64,000 bases of DNA from Hymenobacter coccineus (lineage in GTDB: Bacteria; Bacteroidota; Bacteroidia; Cytophagales; Hymenobacteraceae): contig NZ_MDZA01000415.1 in NCBI RefSeq assembly GCF_001816125.1, positions 16,105-80,104 on the forward strand, given 5' to 3'. The notes under the pieces were generated by a model. It did no database searches, was not told the DNA's origin, and saw nothing but the letters and a program-made list of their open reading frames with translations. This document shows, in pieces, positions 50,843-60,067 of the stretch (the stretch's first letter is position 1; each line of letters opens with the position of its first letter). Made by a program: the position numbers and the translations under genes.

Positions 50843-52252
50843 ATGGCCTTGCCCATTTCTACTGCCGCTGAAGCGGTTTCGACGGCGCCGGCCGATGCGG
50901 CGGTGGGCCCCCTCACGGTGGCCGGGGCGGGGCTGGTGGGCTCGCTTCTGGCGCTGTACCTGGCCCAGCGTGGCCACGCGGTGCAGCTGCTCGACCGCCG
51001 CCCCGACCTGCGCCTGCGCCAGCGCAGCGAGGGCCGCTCCATCAACCTGGCCCTGTCGGACCGGGGCTGGCGGGCCCTGGAAGGCGTGGGCATTGCCGAC
51101 GACATTCGCCAGGTTAGCATTCCGCTGTATCGCCGCGTGATGCACGACCGCCAGGGCCAGCTCACGGGCCAGCCCTACGGCGCCGCAGAGCAGGCCATCT
51201 ACTCCGTCAACCGCGACCAGCTCAACCGCACGCTGCTCGATTTGCTGGAGGAGCGGCCCAGCGTGCAGCTGCGCTTTGGGCAGCAATTGCAGCGCCTCGA
51301 CTTGGCCGGCCGTACCCTGCACCTGCGCGACGTGGCCACCGGCCAGGAGCACGCCGAGCCCTACACCGAGCTGTTTGGGGCCGACGGGGCGTTTTCGTCC
51401 GTGCGCGGGGCCATGCAGCGCACCGACCGCTACAACTACTCGCAGGACTACCTGGAGTACGGCTACAAGGAGCTGACCATTGAGGCGGGCCCCGATGCTT
51501 CCTGGGCCCTGGAGAAAAACGCGCTCCACATCTGGCCCCGCGGCCAGTACCTGATGATTGCGCTGCCCAACCTCGACGGCTCGTTCAACGCCACCCTGTT
51601 TTTTCCCTACGAGGGCCCCACGAGCTTCGCCGCCCTGCCCGACGCGGCGGCCGTTACGGCCTTCTTCGCCGCCGAATTTGCCGATGCCGTGCCGCTGATG
51701 CCGCGCCTGGCCGAGGAGTTTTTTGCCAACCCCACCGGCTCGCTCGTCACGGTGCGCTGCTTCCCGTGGCACACGGCCGGCGTGCTGCTGCTCGGCGACG
51801 CGGCCCACGCCATTGTGCCCTTCTACGGCCAGGGCATGAACGTGGGCTTCGAGGACTGCACCGTGCTCGACGGCCTGCTCGATGCCCACGGCGACGCCGA
51901 CTGGCCCGCCGTGATGGCGGAATTTGAGCAGCAGCGCAAGCCCAACGCCGACGCCATGGCTGACCTGGCCCTCTACAACTTTGTGGAGATGCGCGACCGG
52001 GTGGGCGACCCGCGCTTTTTGCTTCAGAAGCGCATCGAGAACAAAATCGCCGCCCTGCACCCCACCCGCTGGGTGCCGCTCTACACCCGCGTCACGTTCT
52101 CGCACCTGCCCTACGCCGAGGCCTGGGCCGCCGGCCAGCGCCAGGATGCGGTGATGGCCCAGCTCATGCCTCACATTCAGACCGAAGCCGATTTTAACGG
52201 CCCAGCTGTGCAGGCCCGCTTGGCCGAGGAGCTAGCGCGCGCCGGCGTATAG
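50843..52252 (+). CDS. kmo: Kynurenine 3-monooxygenase
   Basis: This 469-residue flavoprotein hydroxylates kynurenine to 3-hydroxykynurenine using NADPH and oxygen. LTVAGAGLVGSLLALYLAQRGHAV is the FAD-binding motif, SEGRSINLALSDRGWRAL is the KMO signature, and VLLLGDAAHAIVPFYGQGMNVGFEDC binds FAD. Unlike mitochondrial KMO, no C-terminal membrane anchor is obvious. A Thr/Ala-rich stretch precedes the FAD motif. No other kynurenine pathway gene is in the window. Confidence 0.95.
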   Translation: MALPISTAAEAVSTAPADAAVGPLTVAGAGLVGSLLALYLAQRGHAVQLLDRRPDLRLRQRSEGRSINLALSDRGWRALEGVGIADDIRQVSIPLYRRVMHDRQGQLTGQPYGAAEQAIYSVNRDQLNRTLLDLLEERPSVQLRFGQQLQRLDLAGRTLHLRDVATGQEHAEPYTELFGADGAFSSVRGAMQRTDRYNYSQDYLEYGYKELTIEAGPDASWALEKNALHIWPRGQYLMIALPNLDGSFNATLFFPYEGPTSFAALPDAAAVTAFFAAEFADAVPLMPRLAEEFFANPTGSLVTVRCFPWHTAGVLLLGDAAHAIVPFYGQGMNVGFEDCTVLDGLLDAHGDADWPAVMAEFEQQRKPNADAMADLALYNFVEMRDRVGDPRFLLQKRIENKIAALHPTRWVPLYTRVTFSHLPYAEAWAAGQRQDAVMAQLMPHIQTEADFNGPAVQARLAEELARAGV

Positions 52253-52376
52253 GGGCCCTACAGGAACGAAACAGAAACATCCGGACCGGTAATGAGTTTT
52301 GCTGGCTCAACGGCTATCTTTAGCCTTGCCAACGGTGCTTTTTGCCCAGTAGTTTTACCAGCCGCGCTCCTTGTTT

Positions 52377-53090
52377 ATGCTCACCTGCGCCATCATCGAC
52401 GACGACGAAATCAACCGCCTTACTTTGGAGCACTACGTGAGCCTCACGCCGGGCTTGGAGCTGAAGGCCTCGCTGGCCGACGGCATTGCCGGCCTGGCTT
52501 ACCTGCGCGAGGGCCACACCGTGGATTTGCTGTTTCTCGACATTGAGATGCCCCACCTCAACGGCCTGGAGCTGCTGCGCCTGCTGCAAGACCCGCCCGC
52601 CGTCGTCATCACCACCGCCCGCCACGATTTTGCCGTCGATGCCTTCGAGTTGCAAGTGACCGATTACCTGGTGAAGCCCTTCGAGTACGGCCGCTTTAGC
52701 CAGGCCGTGGAGCGCGTGCGTCAGCATCCGCGGCCCAGCGCCGCCCCGGCCGGGGCCCCCGAGGCGCCTGCCAACGCTGACGTGTTTGTAAAGGTGAACA
52801 GTCGCATGGTGCGCATCAATTTCGACGACGTGCGCTACGTCGAGGCCCTGTCCGACTACGTGAATATTGTCACGGCCCAGCAGAAATACATCGTTTACAC
52901 CACCCTCAAGGCCCTGGAGGCGCGGCTGGCCGTGTTCCCCAATTTCGTGCGCGTGCACCGCAGCTACCTGCTCAACACCCAGCACATCGAATCCATTGAG
53001 GACAACACCGCCAACCTGAAGGGCGGCTACTACGTGCCCATCGGCAAGTCGTACCAGGAGAGCTTTTTTAAAGGGCTCTCGAAGATGTAA
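52377..53090 (+). CDS. LytTR-type response regulator
   Basis: This 237-residue protein has a receiver domain (residues 1-115) with CAIIDDDEINRLTL, the phospho-acceptor Asp in LLFLDIEMPHLNG, and Lys in DYLVKPFEYG. A LytTR DNA-binding domain follows (about residues 135-237, VRYVEALSDYVNIVTAQQKYIVYTTLKALEARL and FVRVHRSYLLNTQHI). No partner LytS-type kinase is adjacent. TATCTTTA about 55 bp upstream is a possible -7 element. Confidence 0.93.
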   Translation: MLTCAIIDDDEINRLTLEHYVSLTPGLELKASLADGIAGLAYLREGHTVDLLFLDIEMPHLNGLELLRLLQDPPAVVITTARHDFAVDAFELQVTDYLVKPFEYGRFSQAVERVRQHPRPSAAPAGAPEAPANADVFVKVNSRMVRINFDDVRYVEALSDYVNIVTAQQKYIVYTTLKALEARLAVFPNFVRVHRSYLLNTQHIESIEDNTANLKGGYYVPIGKSYQESFFKGLSKM

Positions 53091-53110
53091 GGACGAAACA
53101 GAATTTTGCT

Positions 53111-53151
53111 GGGGCCCCGGAAGCTGCACTTGTTGCAATTTCCGGGGCCCC
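53111..53151 (+). terminator. Terminator after LytTR regulator
   Basis: GGGGCCCCGGAA and TTCCGGGGCCCC pair perfectly (12 bp) around a 17-nt loop, followed by TCGTTTTTA. Confidence 0.8.
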
Positions 53152-53228
53152 TCGTTTTTAGGGCCCCCAAACCCGCACGTGGGCCCTGGCACGGCAAAGT
53201 TTAGCCAACGGCCGGCCCGGCCCCGCCG

Positions 53229-53236
53229 TACTTTCG
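53229..53236 (+). promoter_or_regulatory. -7-like box for polA
   Basis: TACTTTCG, one base off TAnnTTTG, ends 6 nt before the polA ATG at 53243. If used, the transcript would be nearly leaderless. Confidence 0.4.
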
Positions 53237-53242
53237 CGTACC

Positions 53243-56128
53243 ATGACCGACACCGCCGCCGCTGCCCCCAAGAAGCTTTTCCTGCTCGACGCTTTTGCCC
53301 TCATCTACCGCTCGCACTTCGCGTTCAGCAAAAACCCGCGCATCAACTCCAAGGGCCTGAACACGGGGGCCGTGCTTGGCTTCACCAACACGCTGGTGGA
53401 AGTGCTGCAAAAGGAGCGGCCCACCCACATCGGCGTGTGCTTCGACGCGGGCAAAACGTTTCGGCACGAGCAGTTTCCGGCCTACAAGGCCCAGCGCCAA
53501 GCCATGCCTGAAGATATTGGTACGGCCATCCCCTACATCAAGCAAATCATCGAGGCCTTCCACATCCCCATCCTGATGATGGCGGGCTACGAGGCCGACG
53601 ATGTGATTGGCACCCTGGCCCAACGCGCCGAGGCCCAGGGCTTTGAGGTGTTCATGATGACGCCCGACAAGGACTATTGCCAGCTCGTGACGGAGCGCAT
53701 CAAAATCTACAAGCCGGCCTTTATGGGCAATGCGGCCGAAATCCTGGACGTGGCCCATGTGCTGGCCCGCTTCGAGGTGGAGCGCGTGGAACAGGTCATC
53801 GACATCCTGGGCTTGCAGGGCGACGCCTCGGACAACATCCCTGGCATTCCCGGCATCGGCGAGAAAACAGCCAAAACGCTCATCCAGAAGTACGGCTCGG
53901 TGGAAAACCTACTGGCCCACGTGGATGAGCTCAAGGGCAAGCAGCAGGAAAACGTGCGCAATTTCGCCGAGCAAGGCCTGCTGAGCAAGGAACTGGCCAC
54001 CATCCACGTGAACGTGCCGCTCGACTTCGAGGCCGACAAGCTGGTGCTCGACGCGCCCGACGAGGCCCGCCTGCGCGAGCTGTTCGACGAGCTGGAGTTC
54101 CGGCAGCTGGCCGCCCGCGTGCTGAGCGAGGGGCCCCCGCGCACCCCGGCCAGTGTGGCCAAGCCCGGCACCACCGGGGCCCGGCGGCCCAAGCCGGTGG
54201 CCGGTGGCCAAGCCTCGCTCTTCGGCAACCCCGGCGACGAGGCCGTGGCCATCGGCGCCGAGGAGGGCGAAACCGGCCACGATGGGGCCCCCGCCGGGGC
54301 CCGCCGCCGGCTTGAAGACGTGCCCTATCAGTACCATTTGATGGACACGCCTGCGCGGCGCCAGTCGCTGCTGCACTTCCTGCTGCGCCAAACCGAGGTG
54401 AGCTTCGACACAGAAACCACGGGCCTGGACACGATGACGGCGCGGCTCGTGGGCCTGAGCTTCTGCTACCGGCCGGGCGAGGCCTACTACGTGCCCGTGC
54501 CGGCCGATGACCTGCCCACCGCCCAAGCCATTGTGGACGAGTTCTGCCCGTTTTTCAGCAGCCCCGACATCCTCAAAATCGGCCAGAACATCAAGTATGA
54601 CTTGAGCATCCTCAAGCACTACAAAGTGGAGGTGGCGGGGCCCCTGTTTGATACCATGCTGGCGCACTACCTCATCGAGCCCGACATGCGCCACAACATG
54701 GACGTGCTGGCCGAAACCTACCTGCACTACGCCCCGGTGCCCATCACCGACCTCATCGGGCCCAAGGGCAAGAAGCAAATTACGATGGCCGACATTGCCC
54801 CGGCCCAGGTAAAGGACTACGCCTGCGAAGACGCCGACGTGACCTTGCAGCTCAAGCATGTGTTCGAGCCGATGCTCAAAGAGTTGGGGCTGTTGGAGTT
54901 GCTGAACACCGTGGAGAACCCGCTGGTGCCGGTGCTGAGTAGTATTGAGTACGAGGGTGTGCGCATCGACTCGGTGGCGATGGGCGAGTACTCGGCCGAG
55001 CTGCAAGGCTACGTGCAGGAGCTGGAAGCGCAGATTTTTACCGAAGCCGGCCAGGAGTTCAACATCGGCTCGCCCAAGCAGCTCGGCGAGGTGCTGTTCG
55101 ATAAAATGGACATCGGCCGGGGTAAAATTAAGAAGACCAAAACCGGCCAGTACGCCACCGGCGAGGAAATCCTGAGCCAGCTCGCGGCCGAAAACCCCAT
55201 TGCCGCCCTCATCCTGGAGTACCGCCAGCTCAGCAAGCTGCGCAGCACCTACGTAGAGGCCCTGCCCCAGCTGGTGAGCGTGGTGGACGGCCGGGTACAC
55301 ACCAACTTCAACCAGGCGGTGACGGCCACCGGCCGCCTGAGCAGCACCAACCCGAACCTGCAAAACATCCCGATTCGCACCGAGAAGGGCCGCGAGATCC
55401 GCAAAGCCTTCGTGCCGCGCGACGACCAGCACCTGCTGCTGGCCGCCGACTACTCGCAGGTGGAGCTGCGCATCATGGCCGACTTCTCGGGCGATGCGAC
55501 GATGATCGAGGCCTTCCGCCAGGGCATCGACGTGCACAGCAGCACGGCCAGCAAGGTGTTCCGGGTGCCGCTGAGCGAGGTGGACGCCGAGATGCGCCGC
55601 AAGGCCAAAACCGTCAACTTCGGCATCATCTACGGCATCTCAGCCTTCGGACTGGCCCAGCGCATCGGCATCAGCCGCAAGGAAGCCACCGACATCATCG
55701 ACACCTATTTCCAGGAATTCCCGTCGGTGAAGCAGTTCATGGACGACAGCATCAACCGGGCCCGCGAGCTGGAATACGCCGAAACGCTGCTCAAACGCCG
55801 CCGCTACCTGCGCGACATCAACTCGCGCAACGCCACGCTGCGCGGCTACACCGAGCGCAACGCCATCAACGCCCCCATTCAGGGCACGGCGGCCGACATC
55901 ATCAAGCTGGCGATGATCAACATCTACCACTGGCTGCGCGAGGAGAAGCTAAAAACGCGCATGATCCTGCAAGTGCACGACGAACTCGTGTTCGACGCCG
56001 TGCAGGAGGAAGTGGCCTATATCACCCCCAAGATTAAGGAACTGATGACCCAGGCCCTGCTATTGCCCCGCGGCGTGCCGCTGGAAGTAGAGGTGGGCAC
56101 CGGCCGCAACTGGTTGCAGGCGCACTAA
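53243..56128 (+). CDS. polA: DNA polymerase I
   Basis: In this 961-residue repair and Okazaki-fragment polymerase, the 5' nuclease domain (about residues 8-300) has LLDAFALIYRSHFAF and ILMMAGYEADDVIGTLAQ. The 3'-5' exonuclease (about 365-545) keeps FDTETTG (Exo I), IGQNIKYD (Exo II) and YACEDAD (Exo III), so proofreading looks intact. The polymerase domain has DYSQVELRIMADFSGD (motif A), RRKAKTVNFGIIYGIS (motif B) and QVHDELVFD (motif C). A Pro/Gly/Ala-rich linker joins the first two domains near residues 300-350. Confidence 0.98.
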   Translation: MTDTAAAAPKKLFLLDAFALIYRSHFAFSKNPRINSKGLNTGAVLGFTNTLVEVLQKERPTHIGVCFDAGKTFRHEQFPAYKAQRQAMPEDIGTAIPYIKQIIEAFHIPILMMAGYEADDVIGTLAQRAEAQGFEVFMMTPDKDYCQLVTERIKIYKPAFMGNAAEILDVAHVLARFEVERVEQVIDILGLQGDASDNIPGIPGIGEKTAKTLIQKYGSVENLLAHVDELKGKQQENVRNFAEQGLLSKELATIHVNVPLDFEADKLVLDAPDEARLRELFDELEFRQLAARVLSEGPPRTPASVAKPGTTGARRPKPVAGGQASLFGNPGDEAVAIGAEEGETGHDGAPAGARRRLEDVPYQYHLMDTPARRQSLLHFLLRQTEVSFDTETTGLDTMTARLVGLSFCYRPGEAYYVPVPADDLPTAQAIVDEFCPFFSSPDILKIGQNIKYDLSILKHYKVEVAGPLFDTMLAHYLIEPDMRHNMDVLAETYLHYAPVPITDLIGPKGKKQITMADIAPAQVKDYACEDADVTLQLKHVFEPMLKELGLLELLNTVENPLVPVLSSIEYEGVRIDSVAMGEYSAELQGYVQELEAQIFTEAGQEFNIGSPKQLGEVLFDKMDIGRGKIKKTKTGQYATGEEILSQLAAENPIAALILEYRQLSKLRSTYVEALPQLVSVVDGRVHTNFNQAVTATGRLSSTNPNLQNIPIRTEKGREIRKAFVPRDDQHLLLAADYSQVELRIMADFSGDATMIEAFRQGIDVHSSTASKVFRVPLSEVDAEMRRKAKTVNFGIIYGISAFGLAQRIGISRKEATDIIDTYFQEFPSVKQFMDDSINRARELEYAETLLKRRRYLRDINSRNATLRGYTERNAINAPIQGTAADIIKLAMINIYHWLREEKLKTRMILQVHDELVFDAVQEEVAYITPKIKELMTQALLLPRGVPLEVEVGTGRNWLQAH

Positions 56129-56194
56129 TTAGCAATACCATTTTTCGCCGACCTTTGAGCCGCTTCCTGTCTAATTAGGGAGCGGTTTTGCGTT

Positions 56195-57259
56195 ATGAAG
56201 GGTGTAATAATACTGCTGTTGTGCACCCTGCTGAGCCAAGGGGCCCTGGCACAACACGCAGCCGAGCTAACGGCCTTGCTCCAGCGCTACGGCGTGCCCG
56301 GGATGCAGGTAGTGTACACCAAGGGTAAAACTGTGGAGGCTTACAACCTGGGGGTGCGCGAGGCGGGTGCCAACCAGCCCGTTACGGCTGCCACCACATT
56401 CGAAGCGGCGTCGCTGGGCAAGGAGATGCTGACCTATGTGGCCCTGCGCCTCCACGACCGCAACCTGCTCGACCTCGACAAGCCGCTGCTGCAATACCAC
56501 GACTATCCCCGGCTGCACGGCCAGCTCCGCGCGGCCCGCATCACGGCCCGCATGGTGCTGGCGCACATGGCCGGCCTGCCCAACTGGGCCGAGAATCCTA
56601 CGGGCCCCGGCTGGAAAACTTCGGTGCTGGTGCTGAAATACGCGCCCGATAGCTGCTGGAATTACTCGGGGGAGGGCTACGCATTTCTGCAGAAAACGCT
56701 GGAACAGCTCACGGGCAAGTCGTTTGAAACACTGGCTACGGAGGAGATATTTAAGCCTTTGGGGCTGAAAAATAGCAGTTTTGTGTGGCGCGAATCCTTT
56801 GCCGCCACGGCCAGCGCCGGTCACGACGGCACGGGTAAGCCCACCCCCATCGACCACTTCCCAGATGCCAACGCCGGGTTTAGCCTGTACGCCACGGCGG
56901 CCGACTATAACCGCTTTTTGCAGGCGTTCCGCACGGGCCAGGGCTTGCGGCCGGCCACGGCCCGGCTGCTACGCACACCGGCCACGGCCGCCAACCGCTG
57001 CGGCCAGCCCGCCGTGGCGGCCGATCCCTACATTGCCTGGGCTTGCGGCGTGGGGCTGGCCACTACCAGCCAGGGCCCCGCCCAGTGGCAATGGGGCGAC
57101 AACGGCAACTTCAAAGGCTTCTTCATGACGCTGCCTGATAAGCAGGAAAGTGTATTGATTTTTACCAACAGCGCCAATGGTGCCCAACTGGCGGAAAAAG
57201 TGATACAGTTGTTTTTTGGCCCCGGCCAATACTGGGCCACGCAGTGGCTAGCCGAATAA
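56195..57259 (+). CDS. Serine hydrolase of the beta-lactamase/penicillin-binding family
   Basis: This 354-residue secreted enzyme has a signal peptide (residues 1-19). FEAASLGKEMLTYVAL contains the SxxK motif with catalytic Ser and Lys. WNYSGEGYAFLQKTLEQLTGKSF is the YxG/YxN motif region. QWGDNGNFKGFFM replaces the KTG/HxG box. This is the class C beta-lactamase-related family, whose members are mostly esterases or peptidases; resistance should not be assumed. No linked genes indicate the substrate. Confidence 0.88.
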   Translation: MKGVIILLLCTLLSQGALAQHAAELTALLQRYGVPGMQVVYTKGKTVEAYNLGVREAGANQPVTAATTFEAASLGKEMLTYVALRLHDRNLLDLDKPLLQYHDYPRLHGQLRAARITARMVLAHMAGLPNWAENPTGPGWKTSVLVLKYAPDSCWNYSGEGYAFLQKTLEQLTGKSFETLATEEIFKPLGLKNSSFVWRESFAATASAGHDGTGKPTPIDHFPDANAGFSLYATAADYNRFLQAFRTGQGLRPATARLLRTPATAANRCGQPAVAADPYIAWACGVGLATTSQGPAQWQWGDNGNFKGFFMTLPDKQESVLIFTNSANGAQLAEKVIQLFFGPGQYWATQWLAE

Positions 57260-57350
57260 AGTATTGACTAGTAGTAAAATAAATTTATAACTAAGCCGAA
57301 AACCGCTGTTCACCGTATAGGCGGGCTTTCAACTAATCTGCTCGGAAGTC

Positions 57351-57776
57351 ATGCTGCACAAAGCCATTCACACGACAACCCTCCAAAACGTCGCCCGCGG
57401 GCTCATGGGCACCTTCATGGTTATGGCTGGCACGGGGCACCTCACCTTCGTACGGAAAGACTTCCAGGCGCAAGTGCCCGATTTCGTGCCTTTTAATAAG
57501 GACACGGTCGTGTTGCTCTCGGGGGTGGTAGAAATCGGCTTGGGCTTGAGCTTGCTGCTGCTGAAAGGAAAAAATCGTGTGCGCCTAGGCGTGGGCCTAG
57601 CTGCATTCTATGCCGCCGTATTCCCTGGCAACATTCACCAGTACACTCATCACCTCTCCGCCTTCGGCCTCGACACCGATGCCAAGCGGTTCGGTCGGCT
57701 GTTTTTTCAACCCGTGCTGATTGCCGGGGCGCTATGGTCCACCGGGGCCCTAAAAGTGCTGATGAAGAAGAAGTAG
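57351..57776 (+). CDS. DoxX-like membrane protein
   Basis: This 141-residue protein has four membrane helices. LMGTFMVMAGTGHLTFVRKDFQAQVPDFVPFNKDTVVLLSGVVEIGLGLSLL is the DoxX-like pattern. NIHQYTHHLSAFGLDTDAKRFGRLFFQPVLI ends it, as in the YpaA/DoxX group often seen in Bacteroidota. Function is unknown. It is followed 60 bp later by a DinB-family gene. Confidence 0.85.
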   Translation: MLHKAIHTTTLQNVARGLMGTFMVMAGTGHLTFVRKDFQAQVPDFVPFNKDTVVLLSGVVEIGLGLSLLLLKGKNRVRLGVGLAAFYAAVFPGNIHQYTHHLSAFGLDTDAKRFGRLFFQPVLIAGALWSTGALKVLMKKK

Positions 57777-57835
57777 GGCGCGCTTCATTTACCACGTCCG
57801 ACGTAAACCACGGCCTGGCAGTAGCTGGCAAACGC

Positions 57836-58342
57836 ATGATACCAAGTAGCAAACCCCCAATGGATAGGCCCAGCCAAAAAGGCGTAGTGGCCGAACTAAC
57901 TAGCATGCTGACGAAAGGAAACGCTCACGCAACCTTTGAGGAAGCCTGCGCGGACTTGAAGCCGGCGCAGTGGAACCAGCATGTACCGGATGTGCCCTAC
58001 ACCATTTGGCAATTGGTTGAGCATATACGTATTGCGCAGTGGGATATCGTCGAGTTTTGCCTCGAGCCCCGCCATGAATCGCCGAAATGGCCGGACAGCT
58101 ACTGGCCCGCCCCCGATGCTACCGCCGACGAAGACCAGTGGCAGGAAACGCTTGACTACATCCGGCAGGACCGGCAGCGCTTTCTGCATTTGCTACATGC
58201 CCCGGGCACCAACTTGCTGGCGTCCCTGCCGCACGGCACCGGCCAGACTATCCTGCGCGAAGCCTTGCTCATTGCCGACCACGCGGCTTACCATACCGGC
58301 GAAATTATTCTGGTGCGTCGCCTATTGCACGCTTGGAAATAA
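57836..58342 (+). CDS. DinB-family protein
   Basis: This 168-residue protein has the four-helix DinB/YfiT fold. His residues at the expected metal sites appear in WQLVEHIRIAQWDIVEF and LIADHAAYHTGEIILVRRLL. Members are metal-binding, and some are thiol or bacillithiol transferases; DNA-damage induction is known only for some. The start is ambiguous between ATGs at 57836 and 57860. Confidence 0.88.
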   Translation: MIPSSKPPMDRPSQKGVVAELTSMLTKGNAHATFEEACADLKPAQWNQHVPDVPYTIWQLVEHIRIAQWDIVEFCLEPRHESPKWPDSYWPAPDATADEDQWQETLDYIRQDRQRFLHLLHAPGTNLLASLPHGTGQTILREALLIADHAAYHTGEIILVRRLLHAWK

Positions 58343-58381
58343 AAGGTAGTGTTGGCAAAAGCTTGTCTTCCAAAAGCCGAT

Positions 58382-58426
58382 AAAAAGCCGGGGCCCCAGC
58401 GCACACTTGCGTTGCCCCGGCTTTTT
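58382..58426. terminator. Bidirectional terminator
   Basis: AAAAAGCCGGGGC pairs with GCCCCGGCTTTTT around a loop of about 19 nt. It serves the DinB gene and the convergent small ORF at 58443. Confidence 0.85.
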
Positions 58427-58442
58427 GCTGGGTAAGCGAAAC

Positions 58443-58565
58443 CTACTTTTTCTGGGTTTTCACCTTCTTGCCCGAAGGCTTGTCGGTAATCTCCTCTTCG
58501 TTTTTCTTTTCCTTGTTCTTGGTGGCGGGGTCGGTGTGTTTCGGGGTGCTGGTGGTCGTAGCCAT
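58443..58565 (-). CDS. Small Lys/Thr-rich protein (40 residues)
   Basis: This short ORF starts with ATG (58565) and ends TAG. It encodes a highly charged, disordered peptide starting MATTTSTPKHTDPATKNKEK, with Glu-rich and Lys-rich segments and no hydrophobic core. It is followed by a good terminator, and its codon use fits the neighbours, which supports a real gene. Small basic proteins of this kind are common in Hymenobacter-like genomes; function is unknown. Confidence 0.6.
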   Translation of the reverse strand: MATTTSTPKHTDPATKNKEKKNEEEITDKPSGKKVKTQKK

Positions 58566-58631
58566 GGTGTGGGTTTTTTGAGGATGGATGCGCACCGTGT
58601 ACGCGCGCCGGGGCTCCGGCGTTGGGTTGAA

Positions 58632-59903
58632 TTAGGGGCGCGGGTCGAGCTCTCCAGCGGCCAGCACGCGCAAGGCACTGGTTTGGTAAGGGTTGAGCGA
58701 GTCGGCGGCCACGCGGCGTAGGGCGTCGCGGGCGGCGGCGGGCTGTTGGGCCCGCCAGTAGGCCATGCCCAAGTGGTAAAGGGCCCGGCGCGCCAGAGGC
58801 CCCCCCATCACCTGGGCCAGGCGGTGTAGTGGCAGCTGGGCCGCCTCGTTATTCCCCGATTGCAGCAAGAACAGGCCCCGGTAGTAGTTCAGCGTGTCGG
58901 CCCCGATTTCGTTGGGCGACAGGCGGCCCAGCGTGTGCAAGGCGGTGGGGTAGTGGCCGGCGCGGTACTCGGCCAGGGCCTGGGCCAGCAGCGGGCGGCT
59001 GCGCGCTTGGCCCGTCGAAAGTGCCAAGGCAGGATCGAGGCGGTAGTAGGTGGCCCAACCTTCTTCGCGCTGGGGGGCGCGGCTTGTCGCCCACCAAGCC
59101 ACGGCGGTGCCCAGCGCCACCAGCAGCGCGGCGGCGGCCCACAGCAGGCTGCGCCACCGGTGCCGCCGGCTGATGCGTTGGAGCCGGGCCAGCGAAGTGG
59201 TGCGCTGGTCGAGGCGGCGGTCGAGCAAGTGCAGGCGCAGGCGCAGCGTGTCGTGGCCGGCGGCCCAGCGCAGGTCGGCGGCAAACTGCTCGTAGGCGGC
59301 GTGGGCGGCGGCCAGGTCGGCGTCGGTGGCCAGGCGCTGCTCAAACGCCTCCTGGGCGGCCTCGTCCAGGGCCCCGTCGGCGAAGCGCTCCAGCGCGTCG
59401 AGGTGCCCGCGGAAGCCGTGGGGAGGATCCATCAAATCCACCAGCCGGCGCAGGCACGCCCCTTTCTGGCGGCGGGCCACGGCGGGGTTGGCAAAGCCCA
59501 GCTTGCCGCTCATGCGCCCAAAGTTGTAGCCGTGGAAGTAGAAATACGTCAGCAGCCGCTGGCAGTCGGGCCCCAACTGGTGGAACTGCACCAGCCGCTG
59601 CTGGCGGCGGCTGGCCTCGGCGGCGGGCAGGGGGGCGGCCGCAGCGGCCAGCCGCAGCCCGGCCAGCTGGTTCACGTGGGCCGGCACGTCGGGGGGCAGG
59701 CGCGTGAGGCGGCCGTCGGATACCTGGTCGTAGAAATCGAGCAGGGCCCCTTGCAGCAGCACGTGCGCCGCCGGGGCCCCAAGTTGGTGCTGGCGCAAGG
59801 CCCAGCGGGCAAACACGTCGCGGCGCTGCTGATAGAAATCGACGAGAAATTTCTGGTTGCCAACGCGCAAGTGCGCCAGAACCTCAGCAAGTGGCGTAGA
59901 CAT
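58632..59903 (-). CDS. ECF sigma-like/anti-sigma-like/TPR fusion membrane protein
   Basis: This protein has 423 residues. Residues 18-155 resemble an ECF sigma factor. KFLVDFYQQRRDVFARWALRQ to GRLTRL fits a degenerate region 2. RLVQFHQLGPDCQRLLTYFYFHGYNFGRMSGKLGFANPAVARRQKGACLRRLVDL fits region 4 with its helix-turn-helix. Residues 168-210 (LERFADGALDEAAQEAFEQRLATDADLAAA) look like the cytoplasmic start of an anti-sigma factor. A basic RRHRWR precedes one membrane helix (251-271), and TPR-like repeats (about 300-420) then lie outside. The domain order is read from the sequence; sigma activity is unproven. Confidence 0.72.
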   Translation of the reverse strand: MSTPLAEVLAHLRVGNQKFLVDFYQQRRDVFARWALRQHQLGAPAAHVLLQGALLDFYDQVSDGRLTRLPPDVPAHVNQLAGLRLAAAAAPLPAAEASRRQQRLVQFHQLGPDCQRLLTYFYFHGYNFGRMSGKLGFANPAVARRQKGACLRRLVDLMDPPHGFRGHLDALERFADGALDEAAQEAFEQRLATDADLAAAHAAYEQFAADLRWAAGHDTLRLRLHLLDRRLDQRTTSLARLQRISRRHRWRSLLWAAAALLVALGTAVAWWATSRAPQREEGWATYYRLDPALALSTGQARSRPLLAQALAEYRAGHYPTALHTLGRLSPNEIGADTLNYYRGLFLLQSGNNEAAQLPLHRLAQVMGGPLARRALYHLGMAYWRAQQPAAARDALRRVAADSLNPYQTSALRVLAAGELDPRP

Positions 59904-60055
59904 AATAAATAGTACTTAAATATGAACAATAATGAATTAAACAATTGAATGACAATATAAACTAGTATTTTTAAATGAAGGTATGACTTGTTTGCAAATC
60001 GTCCAAGCCGCGGCTGGGGGCCCCGGGGCCCGCGGGCGGGGCGGCGGGGCCATTG

Positions 60056-60063
60056 TACCTTTG
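60056..60063 (+). promoter_or_regulatory. -7 box of glyA
   Basis: TACCTTTG is a perfect TAnnTTTG and ends 4 nt before the glyA ATG at 60068. The predicted transcription start therefore falls at or next to the start codon. No TTG is seen at the usual -33 spacing. Confidence 0.65.
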
Positions 60064-60067
60064 GAAC

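Noticed and set aside
50828..52174. 448-codon minus-strand frame opposite kmo
   Set aside because: It is a shadow of the kmo gene, which has clear FAD and family motifs.
53909..55537. 542-codon open frame on the minus strand opposite polA
   Set aside because: It is antisense to an intact polA with all motifs; the composition is typical of a shadow frame.
56195..57259. Antibiotic-resistance beta-lactamase
   Set aside because: SxxK is present but the KTG-type box is altered, and the family is mostly housekeeping esterases or peptidases; resistance is not supported.
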